The position numbers and the translations under genes were made by a program. Below, piece after piece: positions 9,125 through 16,954 of a stretch of 64,000 nucleotides of DNA (position 1 is the stretch's first letter; the number at the start of each line of letters is the position of its first letter). The notes beneath the pieces were generated by a model, which saw nothing but the letters and a program-made list of their open reading frames with translations, was not told where the DNA came from and did not search any database. The stretch lies in contig NZ_WLZY01000003.1 of assembly GCF_010122465.1 (NCBI RefSeq), forward strand, positions 62,001 through 126,000, written 5' to 3'. This DNA comes from Phytoactinopolyspora mesophila. Lineage in GTDB: Bacteria; Actinomycetota; Actinomycetes; Jiangellales; Jiangellaceae.

Positions 9125-10216
9125 GTGAACGTCCTGGTTCTGACCGTGGTGCACGATCCTGAAGACACCCGTATCCGGCACAAGCAGATCAACACTCTGC
9201 GCGCGGCCGGGCACGCGGTCACCTTCGCGGCTCCGTTCAGCGGTTATGACCGCCCGCGCCCCCGCGATATCACGTCCATCGACATCCCACGCGCCCGCGG
9301 GCTCCGCCGAATTCGGGCCCTGCGCGCCGCCCGGATTCTTCTACGGCGGCACGCCACTGAGTACGACGTAATCCTGATGCACGACCCAGAACTGCTGTTC
9401 GCCGCCGGCGGCCTCGAACACCCAGGGCTGGTGTGGGACGTCCACGAAGACACCGCCGCCGCCGTCCGGATGAAGCCGTGGCTGCCGCGGCCGGCACGTC
9501 CGCTGGCTGCGATGCTGATCCGCAAGGTCGAACGGCGCGCGGAGCAGAAGATGACTCTTCTCCTCGCCGAAGACGGCTACGCCGCAAGGTTCGAACGCAG
9601 CCATCCGGTCATCCGCAACAGCGCCGTCGAACCGGAGAGCCTCGACGTGGAGACCGGCAACCGGGTCGTCTACCTCGGCCGCATCACCCGCGCGCGCGGC
9701 GCCCTCGAGATGGTGGACCTCGGGCAGCGCCTCGCTCCCGACATCGAGGTACACCTCATCGGCAACGCCGATCCCGAGTGTGCCGACCAGATCCGTGCCG
9801 CCCACGAAGCCGGCCACGTCCACTGGCACGGTTTCGTCCCCAACGACGAGGCACTGGCGCAGCTACCAGGTGCGCTGGCCGGCATCAGCCTGCTGCACGA
9901 CCAGCCCAACTACGCCCATTCACGGCCAACGAAGATCCTCGAATACATGGCCTACGGCCTGCCGACGATCACCACCCCGAACCCGGCTTCCCGGCAACTG
10001 ATCGACCAGCACGGTTGTGGCGTCGTCGTGCCGTTCGGCGATGTCGACACCGTCGAAGCCGCCATCCGCCGCCTCGATGCCGACCGCCCCGAGCGCGACC
10101 GAATGGCCGCGGCCGGACGCCAGGCCGTGACAGAGCACTACAGCTGGGACGCCGACGCCGACACATTCGTTCGCACCTTGGAGCGGGTCGCTGCCAGGTC
10201 CTCCCGTCATCGGTGA
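9125..10216 (+). CDS. GT4-type glycosyltransferase
   Basis: This 363-aa GT-B enzyme starts at GTG 9125. The acceptor-side Rossmann half begins MNVLVLTVVHDPEDTRIRHK, a frequent start for GT4 enzymes of actinomycete surface polysaccharides. The donor half has VVYLGRITRARGALEMVDL, HGFVPNDEAL and the nucleotide-sugar signature SRPTKILEYMAYGLPTIT. No membrane segment is visible, so it should act on a lipid-linked acceptor at the inner face of the membrane. It follows the nucleotide-sugar dehydrogenase by 39 bp. Linkage and sugar specificity cannot be read from the sequence. Confidence 0.88.
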   Translation: MNVLVLTVVHDPEDTRIRHKQINTLRAAGHAVTFAAPFSGYDRPRPRDITSIDIPRARGLRRIRALRAARILLRRHATEYDVILMHDPELLFAAGGLEHPGLVWDVHEDTAAAVRMKPWLPRPARPLAAMLIRKVERRAEQKMTLLLAEDGYAARFERSHPVIRNSAVEPESLDVETGNRVVYLGRITRARGALEMVDLGQRLAPDIEVHLIGNADPECADQIRAAHEAGHVHWHGFVPNDEALAQLPGALAGISLLHDQPNYAHSRPTKILEYMAYGLPTITTPNPASRQLIDQHGCGVVVPFGDVDTVEAAIRRLDADRPERDRMAAAGRQAVTEHYSWDADADTFVRTLERVAARSSRHR

Positions 10217-10240
10217 CCGGTAGCGCACGTCACACCCCGT

Positions 10241-10294
10241 GTGATCGTGAGCGGCTGAACGTCGCCAGAGCGACCGGATCCTGCTCACGATCAC
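10241..10294. terminator. Inverted repeat between glycosyltransferase and acetoacetyl-CoA synthetase genes
   Basis: Arms GTGATCGTGAGC (10241-10252) and GCTCACGATCAC (10283-10294) are perfectly complementary, separated by 30 bp. No T-run follows. It may terminate the glycosyltransferase transcript; the right arm abuts the upstream region of the next gene, so a regulatory role is also possible. Confidence 0.5.
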
Positions 10295-10322
10295 GGGAGT
10301 GACGGACGCTACATTTGGTCAC

Positions 10323-12290
10323 ATGCCCGACGTTGTGTGGAAGCCAGAGCCGCAGCGGGTTGCCGCCAGCCGGATCGCGCGGTTCCGGGACTGGCTACGG
10401 CACCAGCGCGGTATCGACGTCCAGGACTACGACGAGCTCTGGCGCTGGTCGGTCTCCGACCCCGGAGCGTTCTGGGCCGCGCTGGCCGAGCATTTCGACG
10501 TGATCTTCCACGATCCGCCGGTGGAGGCCTTGCCCGAGCGCACCATGCCGGGCACCCGCTGGTTCCCGGGCGCGACGCTCAACTACGCCGAACACGCTCT
10601 CCGGCCGGGCCCAGGCAAAGACGACGCCGACCCCGCCATCGTCTTCCGGCGCGAGGACGGGCTGACCCAGCGGCTCAGTTACGGCGAACTTCGCGCGGAG
10701 GTCGCGGCGGCCCGCTCAGCATTGAGCCAGCTCGGTGTCGGCCCAGGAGACCGGGTGGCCGCCGTGGTGCCGAACTCCCCGGAAGCCCTCGTCGCGTTCC
10801 TGGCGGCAGCCAGTCTGGGAGCCGTCTGGGCCTCGTGCTCGCCCGACTTCGGCACACGCGCGGTGGCCGACCGGTTCGCCCAGCTCGAGCCCACGGTCCT
10901 GGTCGCTGTCGACGGGTATCTGTACAACGGCCGCGCCTTCGACATCCGCGATACGCTCAGCCAGCTCCAGCAACAACTTCCCAGCCTACGAGCCACGGTG
11001 ATCATCGGGTATCTGCCGGACAATGCGGACGGCTCCGCCGGCTCTCTACCGCCGGACTCGCTCAGCTGGGCCGCACTGCTGGACGCTCACCGCGGCGCGG
11101 CACTCGGCTTCCATCCCGTCGCGTTCGACCACCCCCTGTGGGTGCTGTACTCGTCGGGCACCACCGGGCTGCCCAAAGGCATCGTGCACGGGCACGGCGG
11201 GATCACCCTCGAACACCTCAAGGCCATGGCGCTGCACTTCGATGCCGGGCCCGGGGACCGCTTCTTCTGGTTCACCACCACCGGATGGATGATGTGGAAC
11301 TTTCTCGCCTCCGGACTGCTGGTGGGCTCCACGGTGGTGCTCTACGACGGAAGTCCTGCGCACCCGGGCATGTCAGCGCTCTGGCAGCTCGCCGAGGAAG
11401 AGAAACTCACGGTCTTCGGCACGTCCGCCCCGTTCATCCAGGCATGTTTGAAAGACGATCTCTCGCTGGCGCGGTTCGATCTCGCTCACCTGCGCACGGT
11501 GGGTTCCACCGGAGCACCGTTGTCAGTCGACGGTTTCCGCTGGCTGGCCAGCAACCTCGGCCCGGCCGTGCAAATCGCCAGCTTCTCCGGCGGCACCGAC
11601 CTGTGCACCGGATTCATCGGCCCGGCACCCGACGTGCCGGTATGGCTCGGTGAGCTGTCCCGGCCGTCACTCGGCGCTTCCGTTGCCGCCTATGACGAGT
11701 CCGGACGGCAGGTAGTCGGGCAGGTGGGCGAGCTGGTACTCACCGAACCGATGCCGTCCATGCCGGTAGCATTCTGGAACGACGCCGACGGCTCTCGCCT
11801 CAGAGACGCCTACTTCGCCGAGTTCCCGGGCGTATGGCGGCACGGCGACTGGATCACCATCACCGACCGCGGATCAGCGGTGATCCATGGACGCAGTGAT
11901 TCCACGCTCAACCGCGGCGGCGTACGCATGGGCACGGCGGAGTTCTACCGTGTCGTCGAGGCACATCCCGGCGTCGCCGACTCGCTCGTCATCGACACCT
12001 CTGGAGCAGCGGACGACGAAGGGCGTCTGCTGTGCTTTCTGGTCCTCATGGCCGGTTCCGAGCTCAGCGACGTCGAACCCGAACTACGGGCCACACTGCG
12101 GCGTGAACTCTCGCCCCGGCACGTGCCGGACCGCTTCGTGGCGGTGGAAGACATTCCTCGTACGCTCAACGGCAAGAAATGCGAAGTCCCGGTCAAGCGC
12201 ATCCTGGCGGGGGTGCCGCCCGAGAAGGCTGTCAGCCGCGAAGCCCTTCGCAATCCGGCGGCGCTGGAGCCGTTCCTCACCCTGCGGTAG
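10323..12290 (+). CDS. Acetoacetyl-CoA synthetase
   Basis: The enzyme (655 aa from ATG 10323; GTG 10299 is an alternative start) activates acetoacetate to acetoacetyl-CoA with ATP. It belongs to the ANL adenylating superfamily: the P-loop LYSSGTTGLPKGI, the FWFTTTGWMMWN segment and SGGTDLCTGF typical of acetoacetate-CoA ligases, and the C-terminal GKKCEVPVKR with the catalytic lysine region are all present. The N-terminal WKPEPQRVAASRIARF aligns with the start of family members, which supports 10323. It probably allows use of acetoacetate from ketone bodies or polyhydroxybutyrate. It has no evident link to the polysaccharide genes around it. Confidence 0.93.
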   Translation: MPDVVWKPEPQRVAASRIARFRDWLRHQRGIDVQDYDELWRWSVSDPGAFWAALAEHFDVIFHDPPVEALPERTMPGTRWFPGATLNYAEHALRPGPGKDDADPAIVFRREDGLTQRLSYGELRAEVAAARSALSQLGVGPGDRVAAVVPNSPEALVAFLAAASLGAVWASCSPDFGTRAVADRFAQLEPTVLVAVDGYLYNGRAFDIRDTLSQLQQQLPSLRATVIIGYLPDNADGSAGSLPPDSLSWAALLDAHRGAALGFHPVAFDHPLWVLYSSGTTGLPKGIVHGHGGITLEHLKAMALHFDAGPGDRFFWFTTTGWMMWNFLASGLLVGSTVVLYDGSPAHPGMSALWQLAEEEKLTVFGTSAPFIQACLKDDLSLARFDLAHLRTVGSTGAPLSVDGFRWLASNLGPAVQIASFSGGTDLCTGFIGPAPDVPVWLGELSRPSLGASVAAYDESGRQVVGQVGELVLTEPMPSMPVAFWNDADGSRLRDAYFAEFPGVWRHGDWITITDRGSAVIHGRSDSTLNRGGVRMGTAEFYRVVEAHPGVADSLVIDTSGAADDEGRLLCFLVLMAGSELSDVEPELRATLRRELSPRHVPDRFVAVEDIPRTLNGKKCEVPVKRILAGVPPEKAVSREALRNPAALEPFLTLR

Positions 12291-12304
12291 GGGCGGCGGC
12301 GTCA

Positions 12305-12424
12305 GAGGCTTCGGCGCATGGAACCTCTCCTCGCCCAGCAGACTCGGTCGGAGAGGGGCTCCGCCATCGGCCTCCCTCGCTGAGGCCCACCACTCCATGG
12401 AGAGGTTCCATGCGCCGAAGCCTC
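12305..12424. terminator. Long inverted repeat, likely bidirectional terminator
   Basis: Two perfectly complementary 26-nt arms (12305-12330 and 12399-12424, starting GAGGCTTCGG and ending CCGAAGCCTC) flank a 68-bp spacer. It lies between the convergent acetoacetyl-CoA synthetase and coiled-coil genes, where a two-way terminator is expected, but the arm length and wide spacing also fit a miniature mobile or REP-like element. A 13-bp copy of the end of the coiled-coil gene (CTCAGTGGGCGCC, 12422-12434 and 12512-12524) overlaps its right end. Confidence 0.55.
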
Positions 12425-12512
12425 AGTGGGCGCCGCGTACGCCGGCTCGCCACTCGACATGCGCGCCGCCTATGGAGCGACTTCCATCTCCCGGACAGCG
12501 GTTATCAAAAGC

Positions 12513-12821
12513 TCAGTGGGCGCCCCGGACACCGACCAATGAAGCGACGCGGCGCCGAGCCGTTGCCATACGGCGCGCCACTCGGTACGAGCGGCTATTC
12601 AAGATACGTTGCAGCCTGCCCTCGACCTTGGCCAGTCTGGCCTCCGAACGTGCCAACCTGAGCTGTAACTCGTCGATCTCTGTGCGCAAACGACCCACCT
12701 CGCTCTCAGAACTCCCGCCCGTCCGCATGCTCGGCACCACCGCTGCCGAGCTGCTGCGGTTGAGCAAGCCATCCGCCCCGTTACCCCGTGGAGGCGTGTG
12801 TACCGGTGCCAACTCGGTCAT
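12513..12821 (-). CDS. Small coiled-coil protein
   Basis: The product is 102 aa from ATG 12821 (an ATG at 12878 gives a longer form; neither start has a clear ribosome binding site). Residues about 38-70 form a heptad-rich coiled coil (EVGRLRTEIDELQLRLARSE), followed by a basic segment with NSRSYRVARRM. A similar coiled coil plus 'SRSYR' tail occurs at the ends of some glycosyltransferases and methyltransferases of polysaccharide clusters, where it serves oligomerisation or chain-length control. Here it stands alone. It lies downstream of nothing on its strand and is convergent with the acetoacetyl-CoA synthetase gene. Function unknown. Confidence 0.5.
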   Translation of the reverse strand: MTELAPVHTPPRGNGADGLLNRSSSAAVVPSMRTGGSSESEVGRLRTEIDELQLRLARSEARLAKVEGRLQRILNSRSYRVARRMATARRRVASLVGVRGAH

Positions 12822-13043
12822 CACGCCGTAGTCACTGTTACTTTGACGCACGGACCTGACAATACGCAAGACCATCACAATCTGTGAAATCTTTGGTCAC
12901 ACTCTGAGATGGACGCTGGTCAGAAAGATCGTTCTCTGACAAGATACCGGGCGTGGACCGGGCGTCAAGAAGGTTGTCGATCAAGCACCTGGCGGCCGGA
13001 CACCGATTGCGCAGTGCCGGGCTAGGTGTCGCCCGGCCTTCGG
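12822..13043. other. Intergenic region upstream of the coiled-coil gene
   Basis: About 220 bp between the 3' end of the ABC ATPase gene and the coiled-coil gene, both leftward. It should hold the ATPase terminator and the coiled-coil promoter. I see an imperfect repeat (ACCGGGCG, about 12947 and 12957) and nothing that identifies a site. Confidence 0.3.
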
Positions 13044-13832
13044 CTACATGTCCTCGAGGCTGAAGACGTCCTCGCCGACCTCGAGGAACTTCGAGTACGC
13101 GGCAATGACCTCTTCCGGCTCACCCTGCATCTTCACCTCGCCCTTGTGCAGCCAGATGCACTCGGAACAGAGCTTCTTGATGCTGCGCATGGAGTGGCTG
13201 ACCAGGAACATGGTGCCGGCGTTCTCAGCGACCTCACGCATCCTGCGGGCGGCCTTCTGTTTGAACTTCGCGTCGCCGGTGGACAGGGCCTCGTCGATCA
13301 GCAGGATGTCCGGGTTCAGGTGCACAGCGACCGAGAACGCCAGGCGACTGTACATCCCGGACGAGTACGTCATCATCGGCATGTCGATGAACTCGCCGAG
13401 TCCGGCGAACTCAGCGATCTCTTCGTACCGCTCATCCAGCTCGTCGCGGGTCATGCCGGCTGCCAAGCCACCGAGTACGACGTTCTCCCGGCCGGACAGC
13501 TTCCGGTTGAACCCGACGCCCAGCGCAAGCAGCGTGCTGACCCGGCCGTGCACCTCGATCCGGCCCGTACTGGGCGGCAAGATACCCGCGATGGTGCGCA
13601 TCAGCGTCGACTTACCGGCGCCGTTCGAGCCGATGACACCGATGCTCTTGCCGTGGTCTACCTGGAAGGACACATCGGTCAACGCCTGGACCTCGTGCAC
13701 CTCGCGCTTGCCGCGGCCGAGGCGGCGCAGCGCGGATTTGAAGGTCGGCACCTTCTCGAACGTTGTCCGGTAGGTAACCGAGACATTGTCGACCCGCACC
13801 GCTGGGTTCGGCGTTTCCGCAGTGGTCACCAT
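13044..13832 (-). CDS. Polysaccharide/teichoic-acid ABC exporter ATPase (TagH/Wzt type)
   Basis: This 262-aa ATPase energises export of a lipid-linked glycopolymer. It has Walker A GSNGAGKS (68-75), signature YSSGM (156-160), Walker B ILLIDE (176-181) and the H-loop SH (212-213). The order and the long insertion before strand one (FKSALRRLGRGKREVHEVQAL) are typical of TagH/RfbE/Wzt proteins. The C-terminus is short, without the sugar-binding extension of some Wzt proteins. ATG 13832 is chosen because GAGG lies five bases upstream and it starts seven bases after the permease stop; a start at 13856 would overlap the permease. Confidence 0.92.
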   Translation of the reverse strand: MVTTAETPNPAVRVDNVSVTYRTTFEKVPTFKSALRRLGRGKREVHEVQALTDVSFQVDHGKSIGVIGSNGAGKSTLMRTIAGILPPSTGRIEVHGRVSTLLALGVGFNRKLSGRENVVLGGLAAGMTRDELDERYEEIAEFAGLGEFIDMPMMTYSSGMYSRLAFSVAVHLNPDILLIDEALSTGDAKFKQKAARRMREVAENAGTMFLVSHSMRSIKKLCSECIWLHKGEVKMQGEPEEVIAAYSKFLEVGEDVFSLEDM

Positions 13833-13839
13833 GCTGGCC

Positions 13840-14727
13840 TCAGAGACGGACGGCAAATTCGCGCTCCCTCGACATGAAGAACAACGATCCGACGATGAAC
13901 GCCACCACCGCCCACGACGAGCCGGCGATCCACCACGCCGCCTCGGGGATTTGGCCCCGCACGATCAGATCCGTCCACCCACCCAGCATGGAATACAGCG
14001 GATTGATATGCACGATCCATTCCGGGATCCCCAGGCTTCGCAGCTGGCTGAGCGGCATGTCCGGGAACCAGAGAATAGGTGACAGATACAGCCACATCCG
14101 GACCATGTACTGCAGGAAGTTGCCGATATCGCGGAAGTACACCTGCATGGTCGCGAAGATCATCGCCATACCGGTGCCGAACAGCAGCACCATCAGGAAG
14201 AACGCCGGCGCGATCACGGTCTGCCAGTGCAGCGGACGGCCGAAGCCGAGCAGGATCACGAAGGTGATGACCAGCGTGGGCAGAAATTTGATGAAGGCGG
14301 TACGGACCTCGGCCAACGGCAGCAGCAGCCGCGGGAACGACATGTTCAGCAGCAATTTTCCGCCACCGACAACGCTCGAGGCACCCTGGCGCACACATCC
14401 GGAGAAGAAGAAGAACAGGAACAGCGCCGTGCTCAGGTGCGTGAAGCGCGCGATGCCCTCCTCGAACGACGACGCGCCACCCCGGATGATCATCACGAGC
14501 AGGAAGTAGACACAGGCCAGCAGCAGCGGATTGATCACCAGCCAGATCTGCCCGAAGAACGTGTTGACGTTGTCGGCACGGATGCTCGCCTTCGACATCT
14601 CCGACGCGAATGGCCGGCGCTGCCACAACGCTTTGAAGTACGGCCGCAGCCGGGGCAGCCCGGCACGGTGCGGCTCGTAGACGTGTACCGACGAGGTGAA
14701 TTCCTCGTCGAGCCGAGTGGCGTTCAT
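13840..14727 (-). CDS. Polysaccharide/teichoic-acid ABC exporter permease (TagG/Wzm type)
   Basis: This 295-aa integral membrane protein has six predicted hydrophobic segments and the ABC-2 layout of Wzm/TagG permeases: a cytosolic N-terminus of about 60 residues ending LWQRRPFASEMSKASIRADN, then segments such as LACVYFLLVMIIRGG and FLQYMVRMWLYLSPILWFP. It pairs with the ATPase encoded seven bases downstream. Together they should flip a completed, undecaprenyl-linked polymer across the membrane, ready for attachment by the LytR-CpsA-Psr enzymes encoded nearby. Confidence 0.92.
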   Translation of the reverse strand: MNATRLDEEFTSSVHVYEPHRAGLPRLRPYFKALWQRRPFASEMSKASIRADNVNTFFGQIWLVINPLLLACVYFLLVMIIRGGASSFEEGIARFTHLSTALFLFFFFSGCVRQGASSVVGGGKLLLNMSFPRLLLPLAEVRTAFIKFLPTLVITFVILLGFGRPLHWQTVIAPAFFLMVLLFGTGMAMIFATMQVYFRDIGNFLQYMVRMWLYLSPILWFPDMPLSQLRSLGIPEWIVHINPLYSMLGGWTDLIVRGQIPEAAWWIAGSSWAVVAFIVGSLFFMSREREFAVRL

Positions 14728-14929
14728 TGCCCAGCTTGCCCTTCCACGTCATACACCTGCCATTTCTCGCCGTGCGTCGCCCGCCGCGTGGCGAACCTGG
14801 TCAAGAGTAGACGACCGGCCGATGATCACGCTTGCCGTCTCCTTCGATCCTCGGTGTTCCGATGCCCACATTCCACATGCGGGCCCTCGGAGCAGTCTGT
14901 TCAATTCCAACATCCTCAAAACCACTTCG

Positions 14930-15841
14930 TCACAGGTGGATCGGTTGCACAACCAAGATGATCACGGCGAGCGCCACCACATACACGGAGAAGTAACGGA
15001 ATCGCGCCTGGTAGAGCAGCTTCAGCACGGCCCAGAGCGCAACGGCGCCCACGCCGGCTGCCATGACGAAGGCCACGGCGTAAGCACCGGCGTCGATAGT
15101 GATGGTGAGATCATCGTCACGGACGACGTCCAGAGTCTGCACCATCATGGCGGACAGGATGGTCGGGATCGCGATGAAGAAGCTGTATTCGGCCGCCAGC
15201 TTGCGGTGCATACCAAGAAGCAGGGCCATCGCGATGGTCAACCCGCTGCGGCTGAGCCCCGGCAGCAGTGCCGCCGCCTGGGCCACGCCGATTCCGATAG
15301 CCACCCACACCGTCAGGTGCCGGGCATCCCGCCACAGCGGCCCAGCGCTGTCGGTCCACCAGAGGATCGCACCGGTGATGATCAGCGCTACCGCGATGAC
15401 CGCGGGGTTGGCGAACACGTCGGTTCCGAACGCCCGCACCACCAGCCCGAGGACGCCCGTGACGCCAACGGTGATCACGCCTAGCCAGGCCAGACGCAGA
15501 TAGTGAAGGTCGCCGATCTTCCGCTTCTGCCCCCGCCCCAAGCCGCCCCGCCGGTGGCTTCCTCGCTTCGGCGGACCGATGATCACGTAGCGCAGGTCGG
15601 TGATGATCCCCGCTGTCACACGCATCAAGCTGACCCGCATGACCAGCACAATCGAGACGAGGGTGCCGACGTGCACCAGGATGTCGAAGAGGATCATCTC
15701 CGGAGAATCCGGATCGGGGATGGCCGATCCGTGATCCAGGAGCCAGTGCTGGGTCAGCGCCAGGTGGCTGGTGGAGCTGACCGGGATGAACATGAACAGG
15801 CCTTGCACCACTCCCAGGAGAGCGGCCTCCCACAGCGTCAT
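14930..15841 (-). CDS. UppP/BacA-like undecaprenyl-diphosphatase family membrane protein, atypical
   Basis: The protein is 303 aa with about eight membrane segments. It carries the BacA-family signatures QGLFMFIPVSSTSHL (13-27) and LLPGLSRSGLTIAM. In canonical undecaprenyl-diphosphatase the first motif has E/Q-xxx-E; here the second glutamate is Met17 (QGLFMF instead of QGLTEF), so normal catalysis is doubtful although the SRSG arginine is kept. The ATG at 15841 has AGGAG upstream and overlaps the stop of the GT2 gene by four bases, indicating translational coupling. It may recycle or sense an undecaprenyl carrier in this polymer pathway rather than serve as the housekeeping phosphatase. Confidence 0.82.
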   Translation of the reverse strand: MTLWEAALLGVVQGLFMFIPVSSTSHLALTQHWLLDHGSAIPDPDSPEMILFDILVHVGTLVSIVLVMRVSLMRVTAGIITDLRYVIIGPPKRGSHRRGGLGRGQKRKIGDLHYLRLAWLGVITVGVTGVLGLVVRAFGTDVFANPAVIAVALIITGAILWWTDSAGPLWRDARHLTVWVAIGIGVAQAAALLPGLSRSGLTIAMALLLGMHRKLAAEYSFFIAIPTILSAMMVQTLDVVRDDDLTITIDAGAYAVAFVMAAGVGAVALWAVLKLLYQARFRYFSVYVVALAVIILVVQPIHL

Positions 15842-16896
15842 CCGCCAGCGCTCCTGGACCGGGCTGGGCCGGTGAGAAAGCCGGCCCCCCAGCTGAGATG
15901 GACCGTCATGAGCACGGCCGGAAGCCAGCAGCGTGCCCGTACCGGAAGGCCGCGTCCGATCGCGACGCTCGCGGCGAGGGCACCTGCCGCGTAGCCACCA
16001 GGCGCCAACCAGCCCAGGCTCAACCACCCCGGCGCGCCGAACATTGCCGCCAAGCCGGCCAGCGTGCCGACCGCCGAGGCGATCAAGACCACCGGTGGGG
16101 CAAGGTACCGTACGCTCGCGGTGTCCGGATACTTCCGCACGACCTCCCGCCGCCACTGACCGGTACGGAGGAACTGTTTGGCCAGCGCCCGCAGGGTCGG
16201 CCGCGGACGATAGGTCACGGTCAAATGGGGGGTGAACCAGACGCTTTCCCCATCCGCCCGGATCCGGTAGTTGAGCTCCCAGTCCTGAGCCCGGACGAAA
16301 TGCTCGTCGTACCCGCCCAGGCGCTCCAGCACATCACGGCGGAAGACGCCGAGATAGACGGTGTCTGCCGGGCCCTCTGGACCTCCCACGTGGAACCGTC
16401 CGCCGCCGAGACCTAGCGTCGAGCCGTAGGCACAGGCCACGGCCCGCTCGAAGTCCGTGGTGCCCTCCGCGTGCATGATGCCGCCCACGTTGGCCGCGCC
16501 GGTCTTCTCGAGGACCTCGACGGCGGAGCGGATGTAACCCTCGGACAGCAGGCCGTGGCCGTCGACCCGCACGACGATCCCGTGACGAGCCTCGCCGATC
16601 GCCGCGTTGAGTCCGGCCGGAGTTTTGCCAGCGGGGTTGTCGACCAGCCGGATCCGGGTGTCCCCGGCGGCCAGGTCGGCAGCGATCTGCGCCGTGCGAT
16701 CCCGCGACGGCGCGATAGCCAGCACCACTTCCATCTCACCCGGATAGTCCTGGCTCAGCACTCGCGCGACGGCGTCGGCCAGGTGCCGCTCCTCGTCGCG
16801 AACCGGCATGATGACCGAGACGGCAGGCCAGCCCGCAGCCTCATCGGGCTGGCCCCCGTGAGCTGGTGTCTCGCTGGCAGATTGAGGCTTGTGCAT
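15838..16896 (-). CDS. GT2 family glycosyltransferase (ExoA-like)
   Basis: This 352-aa protein has a GT-A domain at residues 25-260: VSVIMPVRDEERHL, the DxD-like RVDGHG, and AQDWELNYRIR, which matches the ED/QxxRW-type acceptor motif region. Two hydrophobic segments near the C-terminus (about 265-340) anchor it to the membrane, as in ExoA-type succinoglycan enzymes. It is coupled to the UppP-like gene through an ATGA overlap. It likely transfers a sugar onto a lipid-linked intermediate; donor and linkage are unknown. Confidence 0.88.
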   Translation of the reverse strand: MHKPQSASETPAHGGQPDEAAGWPAVSVIMPVRDEERHLADAVARVLSQDYPGEMEVVLAIAPSRDRTAQIAADLAAGDTRIRLVDNPAGKTPAGLNAAIGEARHGIVVRVDGHGLLSEGYIRSAVEVLEKTGAANVGGIMHAEGTTDFERAVACAYGSTLGLGGGRFHVGGPEGPADTVYLGVFRRDVLERLGGYDEHFVRAQDWELNYRIRADGESVWFTPHLTVTYRPRPTLRALAKQFLRTGQWRREVVRKYPDTASVRYLAPPVVLIASAVGTLAGLAAMFGAPGWLSLGWLAPGGYAAGALAASVAIGRGLPVRARCWLPAVLMTVHLSWGAGFLTGPARSRSAGG

Positions 16897-16954
16897 GTCG
16901 CGAGCAGATTACCCGTTCGAGATCGCGGCACCGGCAACGGCCCTCTCCGACCGC

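Noticed and set aside
15842-16156. N-terminal extension of the UppP-like protein
   Set aside because: The extension lies inside the GT2 gene, has no hydrophobic or conserved sequence, and ATG 15841 has a good ribosome binding site.
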